A DNA stretch of 64,000 bases, taken from positions 143,651 through 207,650 of the forward strand of contig JADJRG010000031.1 in assembly GCA_016712315.1 (NCBI GenBank). The letters run 5' to 3'. A program made the translations under genes and the position numbers. The notes beneath the pieces were generated by a model, which saw nothing but the letters and a program-made list of their open reading frames with translations, was not told where the DNA came from and did not search any database. Shown here in pieces: positions 44,748 to 53,455 of the stretch; within the stretch, counting starts at the first letter, position 1, and each line of letters begins with the position of its first letter. The stretch comes from Nannocystis sp. (GTDB taxonomy: Bacteria > Myxococcota_A > Polyangia > Nannocystales > Nannocystaceae).

Positions 44748-46375
44748 TGCCGAGCTCGATCACGACATTGACCGCGATCACCCGCCGCGCTTCGCGCGGA
44801 CCGAACACGCCGCCGTCGCCAGAGAAGGGGGTGCTCGACGGGCGCTATGTGTTAGGGGATGAGATCGGCAGCGGCGGCTTCGCTGCGGTGTTTCGCGCGT
44901 TTGATCGCCACCTCGGCATCGACGTGGCGATCAAGGTGCTCAAGGAACACGGCGTGCGGGACGAGGAGTTCCGCGCCCGCTTCCTCCGCGAGATGACGCA
45001 CCACGTGCTGCTCCGCCACCCGCGGATCGTGCCGGTGCTCGACCGCGGCGTGACGCCGCACGGGCGGCTCTACTTCGTGATGGAGCTGCTCGAGGGGCGC
45101 TCGCTCAGCGAACACCTGCGGGCGCAGCCGGGGCCGCGGCCGTGGGAGGAGGTGGTCGTGGTGGTGAGGCAGCTCTGCGAGGCGCTAGAGACGGTCCATA
45201 CCCGGCAGATCGTCCACCGCGACGTCAAGCCGGGGAACGTGTTCGTGTGCGGCAGCGGCGAGGACCTGGCGATCCGCTTGTTGGACCTCGGGATCGCCAA
45301 GGAGCTGCCCGGGGCGGGGATCTCAGCGCCAGAGGAGCCGTCGTTGACCGACGTGCGGGTGGGCGTGCCAGGGACGCCGGAGTATATGGCGCCCGAGCAG
45401 ATCGAGGGCCGGCCGGTGGATGGGCGTACGGACCTCTACGCGGTCGGGGTGTTGATGTACCGGATGCTGACCGGGGTGCTGCCCTTCCAGCCGCCTGATC
45501 CGCTGGAGAGCGAGGCGAGGCACTCCTGGTTGGCGCGGCAGCACTGTGAGGCGCGGCCGCTGCGGCCGTCGAGGCGCTGCCCAGAGGCGAAGATCCCGGC
45601 CGCGCTCGAGGCGCTGGTGATGAGCCTGCTGGCGAAGCGAGCCAGCTCGCGACCACAGAGCGCCCGCGAGCTGCGCAGCGCGCTGCGACAGATCGAGCGA
45701 TCTTTGGCGAATCCCGCGGCGGAATTTGCGGCTTGGCGGCGGTATGTGTGGCGGAGCTTGTGGTGGTCGACGGTCGCGCTGTCCTGCGCTCTGTTCATGC
45801 TCCTGGATGTCCCGGGGGTGGACAGGATCCGGGGGTGGCTGGCCTGGATGGCGCCCCCTCAGGCGACTGTGCGGCTGACGCGGCGGTTGACGCCGCGGCC
45901 GCCGCCTGCGGCGATGAGGCCGGTGAGGCCAGAGTTCGAGGCGATACCGACGGCGGCGCCTCCAGGGGGGGAGACGGCGGCTCCGCTCGCTGTGGCGGTG
46001 GCACCGGCTCGGCCGGCGTCGGTGCCGCCGTCGTGGCAGCGATCGACGACGACGGCGCCAGCGAAGGCGCGGGCGAAGGCGCCGCCTGCGCCGCCGCCGC
46101 CAGAGACGATGCTGGAGGCCAAGCGGCGGCTGGTCGACGCGATCGGGCCGCAGCGGGCGGCGATCGAGCGGCGATGCGGCGGGGACGCGACGGCGCCGCG
46201 GCGCTTTGAAGTCGGGCTTGAGGAGGCGGGCGGCCGGCGTTTGACTGCGAAATTGATCGACGGTGGGGGGCCGTCGGCGGCGACTCGCTGCGCAGAGAGG
46301 GCGCTGCGAGGGCTGCGGGGGCCACGAGGGCTCGGGGACTTCCACGTGCGGATCCCGCTGACGCTCAAGCTCTAG
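44747..46375 (+). CDS. Transmembrane Ser/Thr protein kinase
   Basis: A 542-residue kinase. The catalytic domain (about 28-315) has GSGGFAAVF, AIKVLKE, HRDVKPGN, DLGIAKE (DLG instead of DFG), GTPEYMAPEQ and the closing Arg in RASSRPQSA. A transmembrane helix near residues 340-360 is followed by an Ala/Pro-rich linker and a C-terminal domain. That domain (LIDGGGPSAATRCAERALRGL to HVRIPLTLKL) resembles AgmX/TonB-like endings of other myxobacterial membrane proteins. Start overlaps the thioredoxin gene's stop by one base. It probably reads envelope state, possibly redox, and phosphorylates cytoplasmic targets. This role is inferred from co-translation. Confidence 0.9.
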   Translation: MPSSITTLTAITRRASRGPNTPPSPEKGVLDGRYVLGDEIGSGGFAAVFRAFDRHLGIDVAIKVLKEHGVRDEEFRARFLREMTHHVLLRHPRIVPVLDRGVTPHGRLYFVMELLEGRSLSEHLRAQPGPRPWEEVVVVVRQLCEALETVHTRQIVHRDVKPGNVFVCGSGEDLAIRLLDLGIAKELPGAGISAPEEPSLTDVRVGVPGTPEYMAPEQIEGRPVDGRTDLYAVGVLMYRMLTGVLPFQPPDPLESEARHSWLARQHCEARPLRPSRRCPEAKIPAALEALVMSLLAKRASSRPQSARELRSALRQIERSLANPAAEFAAWRRYVWRSLWWSTVALSCALFMLLDVPGVDRIRGWLAWMAPPQATVRLTRRLTPRPPPAAMRPVRPEFEAIPTAAPPGGETAAPLAVAVAPARPASVPPSWQRSTTTAPAKARAKAPPAPPPPETMLEAKRRLVDAIGPQRAAIERRCGGDATAPRRFEVGLEEAGGRRLTAKLIDGGGPSAATRCAERALRGLRGPRGLGDFHVRIPLTLKL

Positions 46376-47725
46376 ATGGGTCGTGCCGAGATGTCGAAAT
46401 GTCCAAAGATCTCGAGCTTTTTCGCTGTTCCTTCGCGGGTCCTTCGGATCGCGCTTGTGATGGTCGTGGCGGCGCCGTCGGCGGCGAGCGGGGCCCCGAG
46501 CGAGGCGTCGGAGGGGGCTGTGGGGCCGCACAGCCAGGAAGCGCAGGCGGCGAAGGCCGCCTATGCGGCGGGGCGCTACGCCGACGCGGCGCGGAGCTTT
46601 CAGGCGGCGTGGCGGCGGTATGCCTGGGTCGGGGCGCTGTACAACGCGGGCATGGCGTGGGACGCGGCTGGCGAGCACGACGCGTTGGCGATCGCGGCGT
46701 GGCGGGCCTATCTGGCGGCCTCAGAGGCGGTCGTGAAGGAGGAGAGGCTCGATCTGGAGCGCCGGATCGAGCGAGCGCTGGCGCGCACCGGGACGCTGAA
46801 GATCCGCTACCGAGGTGCGTCTGCGGCGCGGCCGACGCGGTTGATCCTGCACCGCGAGGGGGATCCAGGCGCGGATCTGGTGGAGATCGAGGTGCCCGCT
46901 GGCGAGGCGGCAGAGGCAGAGGCGGAGCTGGCGGAGGTGCCGGTGGATCCGGGGGCGTGGGTGGTCGCGGGTCGAGGGGAAAGGGCGGAGGTGGTGGGCA
47001 GGGCGCAGGTGGAAGTGAACCTGACCCAGGATGTGCTCCTGGAGGGGCGAGAGCCGGATGTGCCCAGGGAGGCGCTGTTGCCGCCGCCTGAGCGCGTGCC
47101 CGCGGCGCGGGAGGGGCCAGCGAGCCCGCTTGAGGCGAACCGCGAGGCGGCGCGGCTGCGGCGGCTGCGGCTGTCGTTGGGCGTGGGGCTGGGGGTCGCC
47201 GGGGTGGGGCTGGCGGCGAGCGGCGCGGCGATCTGGCCGTATGGCGCGCAAGGCCGCTACAAGGCGTGGATCGGCGGGGAAGCGGGGGCAGCGCGGTTGG
47301 TCGAGGCGGAGCACACGCGGCAGCTCGCGAGCGTGTCGCTGCTGGGCGCGGGGGTCGGCGTGTGGTTCGGGGCGGCGACGGCAGCCGGCGGGGCGCTGGC
47401 GCCGCGGAAGGTGCTCTTCCAGGCGGCGGTGGGCGGGGGGGTCGCGGTGGGCGGGGCGCTGCTGCAGGTGTCCGCGGTGCGGTGCACGCAGGCCGCGCAG
47501 GAGCTCGGGGACTTTGGGAGCTGCCGAGGGCGAGATTTTACGGGCGGGGCGCTGCTCGGTGTGGGCGGTGGCTTGCTCGGCGCGTCGCTGGTCACGCTGG
47601 TGGCGGGCGTGGTGACGCGGTTGGAGCCTGGGCGCCGGGCTGGACGGGCGCGGCATGAGCGGCCGGGGCTGAGTGTGCAGGCCGGACCGACGGGCGCGGG
47701 TGTGCTGGTCGGAGGTTCTTTTTAG
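46376..47725 (+). CDS. TPR-like protein with PEGA-like region and four C-terminal membrane helices
   Basis: A 449-residue exported protein. A signal peptide is followed by a TPR-like helical pair (KAAYAAGRYADAARSFQAAW, ALYNAGMAWDAAGEHDAL). A beta-rich PEGA-like region (TLKIRYRGASAARPTRLIL and following) and a linker come next, then four hydrophobic segments in the last 170 residues (for example LSLGVGLGVAGVGLAASGAA). This TPR-plus-PEGA-plus-membrane layout often accompanies Ser/Thr kinases in myxobacteria; function is not known. It starts directly after the kinase stop (ATG 46376, alternative 46391). Last gene of the four-gene operon. Confidence 0.75.
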   Translation: MGRAEMSKCPKISSFFAVPSRVLRIALVMVVAAPSAASGAPSEASEGAVGPHSQEAQAAKAAYAAGRYADAARSFQAAWRRYAWVGALYNAGMAWDAAGEHDALAIAAWRAYLAASEAVVKEERLDLERRIERALARTGTLKIRYRGASAARPTRLILHREGDPGADLVEIEVPAGEAAEAEAELAEVPVDPGAWVVAGRGERAEVVGRAQVEVNLTQDVLLEGREPDVPREALLPPPERVPAAREGPASPLEANREAARLRRLRLSLGVGLGVAGVGLAASGAAIWPYGAQGRYKAWIGGEAGAARLVEAEHTRQLASVSLLGAGVGVWFGAATAAGGALAPRKVLFQAAVGGGVAVGGALLQVSAVRCTQAAQELGDFGSCRGRDFTGGALLGVGGGLLGASLVTLVAGVVTRLEPGRRAGRARHERPGLSVQAGPTGAGVLVGGSF

Positions 47726-47754
47726 GGCCGGAAAAACTGGAGCCGGGGAAAACT

Positions 47755-49152
47755 ATGGAGATCTCTTCCATGAAATCGATGCGAGAAAACTCAAAGAGGT
47801 TGGCTGCCCCCATTTTCGGCCTTGTGCTGGGGGCTGGAGCACCCACTTTGGCGAATTTCGGATGCTCCCGAGACTACCCTACCTGTGGAAACTATGTTCT
47901 TGAGGCTGGTGAAGAGTGTGATGACGGCAATGTTGAGAACAGTGATGGCTGCAACTGGAGCTGTCAAAACGAAGTTCAGTGCGGGAATTCGTTATGGGAG
48001 GATGGGGAAGAGTGCGACGACGGGAACGGCTCGAATGAGGATGGATGCCTGAACACCTGTGTCGTGGGTGTGTGTGGTGACGGGCATGTGCAGGTAGGTG
48101 TGGAGGCGTGCGACGACGGGAACGCGGTGGGCGGGGATGGGTGCGATGCGGAGTGCCGCGAGGAGGGAGAGGGAGAGGTGGAGTGCGGGAACGGCGCGGT
48201 GGAGGAGGGTGAGGAGTGCGATGACGGGAACGAGGAGGAGGGGGATGGTTGCAGGAATTCGTGCGAGCTGGCGCGGTGCGGAGATGGGGTGGTGTGGAAG
48301 GGAGAGGAGGAGTGTGATGATGGGAATGGGGAGGATGGAGACGGGTGTCTGAACAATTGTGAGCGGGCGAGGTGCGGGGACGGGGTGGTGCGAGAGGGAG
48401 AGGAGGCGTGCGACGACGGGAACGAGGAGGAGGGGGATGGTTGTAGGAATTCGTGCGAGCTGGCGCGGTGCGGAGACGGAGTGGTGTGGAAGGGAGAGGA
48501 GGGGTGTGACGATGGGAACGAGGAGGAGACGGACGCGTGCCTGAACAATTGTGAGTGGGCGAGGTGCGGGGACGGTGTGGTGTGGGCGGGGGTGGAGGTG
48601 TGCGACGGAGGAGAAGGCGGTGGAGCGGGCAGCGGCTGCGCGGAGTGTGAGTATGAGGTGAGGCGGGTGTTCGTGACGAAGACGAAGTACGAGGGGGATT
48701 TGGGGGGGCTGGCGGGTGCGGACGAGAAGTGCCAGGAGGCGGCGAAGAAGGGCGGGTTTGTGAAGGAGGGGGAGAGGGTTGAGTATCAGGCGTGGCTGAG
48801 CGACGGATTTTTGAGCGCGAAGGCGCGGCTGGGCCAGGAGGGTTGGCAGGGGAGGTATGAGGTGAAGAGCGGTGGTTTGGTGGCCGTGGGGTGGGAAGGG
48901 CTGGTGAGCGGGGCGCTGGAGGGGGCGTGGGGAGAGGATGAGGATGGAGAGGTGAAGTCGACGACGGTGTGGACAAACACGGGAGCGGACGGGAGCGGGC
49001 TGGGGCAGGCGCACTGCGGCGGGTGGACGGCGGCGACGGGGCAACAGGAGGGCGGGGTGGGGTCGAGCGATAATGTGGACGCGGGCTGGACAGCGCTCGG
49101 CCAGGTCCCCTGCAACTCATCGAGTAGCATCTACTGCATTCAGGTGAAGTGA
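47755..49152 (+). CDS. DUF4215-repeat surface protein with C-terminal DUF1554-like domain (copy 1)
   Basis: A 465-residue protein with an N-terminal signal. Eight Cys-rich DUF4215 repeats follow, each of about 31 residues, built on CGDGVVxxGEExCDDGN..DGCxNxC. A C-terminal domain (from about residue 300) begins RRVFVTKTKYEGDLGGLAG. This resembles DUF1554, with ADEKCQEAAKKGG and YQAWLSD, and ends in SIYCIQVK. DUF4215 repeats are disulfide-rich and found in surface proteins of deltaproteobacteria and planctomycetes. The coding strand is extremely G-rich. The downstream 1.17 kb is repeated as copy 2. Ligand unknown. The signal in copy 1 is less clearly a lipoprotein type than in copy 2. Confidence 0.85.
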   Translation: MEISSMKSMRENSKRLAAPIFGLVLGAGAPTLANFGCSRDYPTCGNYVLEAGEECDDGNVENSDGCNWSCQNEVQCGNSLWEDGEECDDGNGSNEDGCLNTCVVGVCGDGHVQVGVEACDDGNAVGGDGCDAECREEGEGEVECGNGAVEEGEECDDGNEEEGDGCRNSCELARCGDGVVWKGEEECDDGNGEDGDGCLNNCERARCGDGVVREGEEACDDGNEEEGDGCRNSCELARCGDGVVWKGEEGCDDGNEEETDACLNNCEWARCGDGVVWAGVEVCDGGEGGGAGSGCAECEYEVRRVFVTKTKYEGDLGGLAGADEKCQEAAKKGGFVKEGERVEYQAWLSDGFLSAKARLGQEGWQGRYEVKSGGLVAVGWEGLVSGALEGAWGEDEDGEVKSTTVWTNTGADGSGLGQAHCGGWTAATGQQEGGVGSSDNVDAGWTALGQVPCNSSSSIYCIQVK

Positions 49153-49168
49153 GGCGGCGCGTGGCGAT
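47997..49168 (+). repeat. Direct repeat, copy 1 (about 1.17 kb)
   Basis: Runs from inside the second DUF4215 unit past the stop codon into the first bases before the next gene. It is nearly identical to 49322-50492, at an offset of 1325 bp before and 1324 bp after a one-base deletion. Visible differences are scattered substitutions, mostly in the last third. Confidence 0.95.
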
Positions 49169-50476
49169 GAAGACACTGAAGGAAGAGCGGAGGGCGCGGC
49201 GCGGGCGAGGTCGGCCGTGGGCGAGCTGGGCGCTGATGGTGTGGGTGGTGGGGTGTGCGGGAGAGCGGGGTGGACAGGGTGCAGGAGGGGCGGTGCAGGG
49301 GGTTTGTGGCGACGGCGCGCAGGAGGATGGGGAAGAGTGCGACGACGGGAACGGCTCGAATGAGGATGGATGCCTGAACACCTGTGTCGTGGGTGTGTGT
49401 GGTGACGGGCATGTGCAGGTAGGTGTGGAGGCGTGCGACGACGGGAACGCGGTGGGCGGGGATGGGTGCGATGCGGAGTGCCGCGAGGAGGGAGAGGGAG
49501 AGGTGGAGTGCGGGAACGGCGCGGTGGAGGAGGGTGAGGAGTGCGATGACGGGAACGAGGAGGAGGGGGATGGTTGCAGGAATTCGTGCGAGCTGGCGCG
49601 GTGCGGAGATGGGGTGGTGTGGAAGGGAGAGGAGGAGTGTGATGATGGGAATGGGGAGGATGGAGACGGGTGTCTGAACACCATGAGCGGGCGAGGTGCG
49701 GGGACGGGGTGGTGCGAGAGGGAGAGGAGGCGTGCGACGACGGGAACGAGGAGGAGGGGGATGGTTGTAGGAATTCGTGCGAGCTGGCGCGTTGCGGAGA
49801 TGGAGTGGTGTGGAAGGGAGAGGAGGGGTGTGACGATGGGAACGAGGAGGAGACGGACGCGTGCCTGAACAATTGTGAGTGGGCGAGGTGCGGGGACGGT
49901 GTGGTGTGGGCGGGGGTGGAGGTGTGCGATGGGGGAGAAGGCGGTGGAGCGGGCAGCGGCTGCGCGGAGTGTGAGTATGAGGTGAGGCGGATGTTCGTGA
50001 CGAAGACGAAGTACGAGGGGGATTTTGGGGGGCTGGCGGGTGCGGACGAGAAGTGCCAGGAGGCGGCGAAGAAGGGCGGGTTTGTGAAGGAGGGGGAGAG
50101 GGTTGAGTATCAGGCGTGGCTGAGCGACGGATTTTTGAGCGCGAAGGCGCGGCTGGGCCAGGAGGGTTGGCAGGGGAGGTATGAGGTGAAGAGCGGTGGT
50201 TTGGTGGCCGTGGGGTGGGAAGGGCTGGTGAGCGGGGCGCTGGAGGGGGCGTGGGGAGAGGATGAGGATGGAGAGGTGAAGTCGACGACGGTGTGGACAA
50301 ACACGGGAGCGGACGGGAGCGGGCTGGGGCAGGCGCACTGCGGCGGGTGGACGGCGGCGACGGACGGGTACTCGGGCGGGGTGGGGTCGAGCGGGAAGGT
50401 GGACGCGGGCTGGACAGCGCTCGGCCAGGTCCCCTGCAACTCATCGCTGAGCATCTACTGCATTCAGGTGAAGTGA
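49167..50476 (+). pseudogene. DUF4215/DUF1554 lipoprotein copy 2, frameshifted
   Basis: The gene opens with a clear lipoprotein signal (ALMVWVVGC) at ATG 49167; a GTG at 49149 overlaps the copy-1 stop. After four DUF4215 units the frame breaks near 49681. Copy 1 reads CTGAACAATTGTGAG and copy 2 reads CTGAACACCATGAG, one base shorter. The remaining units and the full DUF1554-like end continue intact in another frame to 50476. Everything after the shift still matches copy 1 at protein level, so the break is recent or a sequencing error. The signal peptide differs completely from copy 1, so the duplication gave the same ectodomain a different export signal. Confidence 0.85.
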
Positions 50477-50492
50477 GGCGGCGCGTGGCGAT
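49322..50492 (+). repeat. Direct repeat, copy 2 (about 1.17 kb)
   Basis: Partner of 47997-49168. The repeat extends 16 bp beyond the stop codon (to GGCGAT), showing that the duplicated unit included the intergenic bases that precede the copy-2 gene. Confidence 0.95.
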
Positions 50493-50498
50493 AGACGA

Positions 50499-51506
50499 TC
50501 AACGCACGAAGATCTGGCCAGACCACCACGGGAAGAGGCCTTCGGGGTTTTGCCCGATCTCACCCCAGCCAATACGCAGCGTGTCCGATCCTTGTCCGAG
50601 CTCGAAGGTCAGATCTTGCGCCGGATAGGGGAGGATCTGGCCGTCGAAGAAGGATTCGATCATGCCGCCGTCGGCGGCCCAATTGGTGAGCGGGCCGGCG
50701 TCGCTGGCGTTGCCGAGTGAGAGGGATCCGTTCGGCCATTCGGAGGCCTTCTCCCATAGGACTTGTGGGTATTTGAGTTCGACGTCGCCGAGACCCTTGA
50801 CCTCGTATCCGCGGAGGAAGAAGGCGCTGAAGCCGGGGGGAAAGGTGATGTCCCAGTAATAGGCGTATTCCCCGCCGTTGGCGTAGAAGCTGAATGGGCG
50901 GCACTCACGGTCGATCCCCTCGCTCTCCGCCTTTTTCAGGGCCACGACCGCGCTGTCGAGGTGGCCGTTGCAGGTGTCTTGGACGGAAAAACCGGTCCAT
51001 CCCCCGCCGTCTTTGTCCATGTCGCAGGTCACGGGCCAGGGCGCACCGCTCCCCTTGGGGTCGATGTGGTAGGGCCCGCTCGGCGACGCGGGCGCGAGGG
51101 TGAGGATCTCGGCGCAGCTCTTGGGGAGCAGGCAGTTGAGGCAGCCGTCCGCGTCGTCCGCGTTGCCGTCGTCGCAGATCTCACCAGGATCGAGCTGGCC
51201 GTCGCCGCAAACCCCTGGTTCAACGCCGGTCTCGGCGCTGGTCTCGGCGCTGGTCCCGGCGCTGGTCCCGGTCGCGCTCTCGCTCTCGCCGGCGCTGCTG
51301 GTCGCAGCCGTGGTGGTGGTGGTGGTGGTGGTGGTGGTGGTGGTGCTGCCTTCGAGGGTCGTCTCGCCGCTCTCGCTGCCGCTGAGGCTCGAATCGTCGT
51401 AGGAAGGGTTGGGCTGGAGGCAGGCTGCGGCGGTCGAGCTGTACAGGAGGAAGAGCGCGGCCGTCCGCGCGCTCTCGGCCCGCTTTTTCCTTCGGTCATC
51501 AGACAT
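50499..51506 (-). CDS. Lipoprotein with one DUF4215 unit and a fibrinogen-C-like domain
   Basis: A 335-residue lipoprotein. The signal ends SSTAAAC; a linker includes twelve consecutive Thr residues. One DUF4215 unit (CGDGQLDPGEICDDGNADDADGC) is followed by a domain starting SCAEILTLAPASPSGPYHIDP and CDMDKDGGGWT, the opening of fibrinogen-like C-terminal domains. The calcium/ligand half is less obvious. Likely a surface carbohydrate-binding or recognition protein. The long upstream open frame is ignored, because the signal peptide and promoter place the start at 51506. Convergent with the DUF4215 pair. Confidence 0.83.
   Translation of the reverse strand: MSDDRRKKRAESARTAALFLLYSSTAAACLQPNPSYDDSSLSGSESGETTLEGSTTTTTTTTTTTTAATSSAGESESATGTSAGTSAETSAETGVEPGVCGDGQLDPGEICDDGNADDADGCLNCLLPKSCAEILTLAPASPSGPYHIDPKGSGAPWPVTCDMDKDGGGWTGFSVQDTCNGHLDSAVVALKKAESEGIDRECRPFSFYANGGEYAYYWDITFPPGFSAFFLRGYEVKGLGDVELKYPQVLWEKASEWPNGSLSLGNASDAGPLTNWAADGGMIESFFDGQILPYPAQDLTFELGQGSDTLRIGWGEIGQNPEGLFPWWSGQIFVR
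51310..51345. repeat. Trinucleotide microsatellite (GTG)12
   Basis: Thirty-six bases of perfect GTG repeat on the plus strand encode twelve Thr (ACC) codons in the linker of the fibrinogen-like lipoprotein read on the minus strand. Length changes would stay in frame. Confidence 0.95.
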
Positions 51507-51512
51507 CCGGCG

Positions 51513-51542
51513 ATCGTAAGGGCGTCGTTGTCGGGGGAGCAA
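51513..51542 (-). promoter_or_regulatory. Leaderless promoter of the fibrinogen-like lipoprotein
   Basis: On the minus strand: TTGCTC (51537-51542), 18-bp spacer, TACGAT (51513-51518), then 6 nt to the ATG at 51506. Confidence 0.45.
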
Positions 51543-51603
51543 ACTGGCCGCCGGGCCGGATCTGCGCGGACGTCGAGAGGACTCTTGAGGACTGGGGCGA
51601 CGA

Positions 51604-53400
51604 TCAGCGCGGATCCACCGCTCCTGCGGCGGGCGTGCTCGCTGCCCCGAGCGCGGCGAGCGCTCGCACGCCCACAGGCGGCTCGGGTAGCCAAGGAACG
51701 ACGTAGAGCCGCCGGGCCAGGCCGTCGGTGATGCGGGCCGCCTGGCTGTGTTCGCCGACCAAGCGGGCCCGTAGTAACGGATCGCGGGCGCCGCTCGCGG
51801 CGATGCTCTTGTTGAGGACCCAGGCCCACGGCTCAATGCTGGCGCGGCGTAGGTCTTCTTGGAGCGCGGCGGCCTGACTGACGGGGGTGCGCTCGGGCAA
51901 GGTGACGAGGATGACGCGGGTCAGCGAGGGATCCTGGAGGCGCATGAGCGGCGTGATGAGGTTCTTGAGGTTGGCGCGGCCCTTCGTCTGGCGGGTCATT
52001 TGGCGATGGTAGGCGCCGGTGGCGTCCATCAGGAGCAACGAGTGGCCGGTGGGCGCGGTGTCGAGGACCACGAAGGCGCTGCGGGCCTCGCTGACGACCC
52101 GGCTGAAGGCGTGGAATACGGCGACCTCCTCGGTGCACGGCGATTTGAGGTCCTCGAGCAGCAGCGCGCGGCCGGCCTCGTCGAGGTGCTTGCCGCGGGT
52201 GGTCAGGATCTTGTCGATATAGGCGCGAGTCTCGACCTCAGGGTCGATGCGACCGACCTTGAGGCCGTCGAGGCTGCCGCTCAGGGTGGTGGCGACGTGG
52301 GCCGCAGGATCGGTGGTGGTCAGGTGGACTCCGTGGCCGCGCTTGACCAGACCGACGGCGATGGCCGCGGCGATGGTGGTCTTGCCGACGCCGCCCTTGC
52401 CCATGACCATGATCAGGCCGTGGGCCGCCGTCGCGAGCTCGTCGATCAGACGCTCGAGCGGCTCGGCGGCGAGGGGGAGAGAGGGCGCGTCGCTCGAGGG
52501 CTCCGGCGTCGGCGCCGGTGTCGGGCCCAGCAGCGCGCGTAAGGCCGGCAAGCCGACGGTGTCGAAGGGCCGTAGAGGCACCTCGTCGCGCGGCAAGTTC
52601 GCGAGCGCGGCGGGGAGCTGCGTGAGCGCTGCGTGGCCGAGCTCCTCGAGCGCGTGCGCGACAGGATCGTCGGGGTGACTGGCATGGAAGACGCCGTTGA
52701 TCACGAGGCGCTGATTGGCCAGACCGAGCGCACGGAGCTCGTCAGCGGCGCGCGCGGCCTCCTGCATGGGGCGCGGGTCCGGCCGGGTTACGAGGATGAC
52801 GGTGGTCATGGCCGGGTCGCTGAGCGCGGCGAGCGCGGCGTTGAAGCGCGCCTCTTGGAGCTTCAAGCCAGAGTGAGGACCCAAGCAGGAGGCGCCGCGA
52901 TCGTTGCCCGCGAGGAAGCCGCTCCACGCGGCTGGTAAGCTCAACAGGCGCAGGGTGTGGCCGGTCGGCGCGGTGTCGAAGATGACGTGGTCCCAGGCGC
53001 CTTCGCGGCCGTGGTCCGCCAGTAAGGCCGAGAATTCGTCGAAGGAGGCGATCTCGGTGGTGCAGGCGCCCGAGAGCTGCTCGCGGACGGTCGCCCGCTC
53101 CTCGGCGCTCGTGTCCGCGGCCATCTGCTCCTGCACTCGTCGGCGGTAGGCCTCGGCTGCGACGTCAGGGTCGATGTTGAGGACGCTCAGACCGGCGACG
53201 CCGGGCACGGGGACAGGATCATTGGCGAGCGGCGCGCCGAGCATCTCGTCGAGGTTGGACGCGGAGTCGGTGCTGACCAGCAGCACGCGGCGGCCAGCGT
53301 CGGCGATGGCGATGGCGACGGCGGCGGCGACGGAGGTCTTGCCGACCCCGCCCTTGCCGGTGAAGAACAAGAAGCGCGTCGGGCTCGACAGCAGATCCAT
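51604..53400 (-). CDS. arsA: Two-domain ArsA ATPase
   Basis: A 598-residue ATPase with two homologous halves. Each has a deviant Walker A motif GKGGVGKT (residues about 14-22 and 335-342), a DTAPTGH signature and switch regions. Metalloid-binding Cys are visible in the expected places: SGACTTEIA (C113-type), ASCLGPH (C172-type) and KSPCTEEVA (C422-type). ArsA powers the ArsB arsenite efflux channel. No arsB, arsC, arsD or arsR lies nearby, so it is an orphan here. It may serve a remote ArsB or act in tail-anchored-protein targeting like GET3. The intact Cys triad favours arsenite. The start ATG at 53400 has no overlap with neighbours. Confidence 0.92.
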   Translation of the reverse strand: MDLLSSPTRFLFFTGKGGVGKTSVAAAVAIAIADAGRRVLLVSTDSASNLDEMLGAPLANDPVPVPGVAGLSVLNIDPDVAAEAYRRRVQEQMAADTSAEERATVREQLSGACTTEIASFDEFSALLADHGREGAWDHVIFDTAPTGHTLRLLSLPAAWSGFLAGNDRGASCLGPHSGLKLQEARFNAALAALSDPAMTTVILVTRPDPRPMQEAARAADELRALGLANQRLVINGVFHASHPDDPVAHALEELGHAALTQLPAALANLPRDEVPLRPFDTVGLPALRALLGPTPAPTPEPSSDAPSLPLAAEPLERLIDELATAAHGLIMVMGKGGVGKTTIAAAIAVGLVKRGHGVHLTTTDPAAHVATTLSGSLDGLKVGRIDPEVETRAYIDKILTTRGKHLDEAGRALLLEDLKSPCTEEVAVFHAFSRVVSEARSAFVVLDTAPTGHSLLLMDATGAYHRQMTRQTKGRANLKNLITPLMRLQDPSLTRVILVTLPERTPVSQAAALQEDLRRASIEPWAWVLNKSIAASGARDPLLRARLVGEHSQAARITDGLARRLYVVPWLPEPPVGVRALAALGAASTPAAGAVDPR

Positions 53401-53455
53401 GGGTCGGATGGTACCGCTTCTGCGGCTGGATGAGCGGGGCTGGTGTGGGCCGGGG

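Noticed and set aside
45323..46678. 451-codon Arg-rich open frame on the minus strand
   Set aside because: Antisense of the transmembrane kinase; no domains.
47879..50338. 819-codon open frame on the minus strand
   Set aside because: Spans both copies of the DUF4215 repeats in antisense; Pro/Ser/His/Arg-rich repeats reflect the purine-rich coding strand. The sense DUF4215 and DUF1554 motifs are clear.
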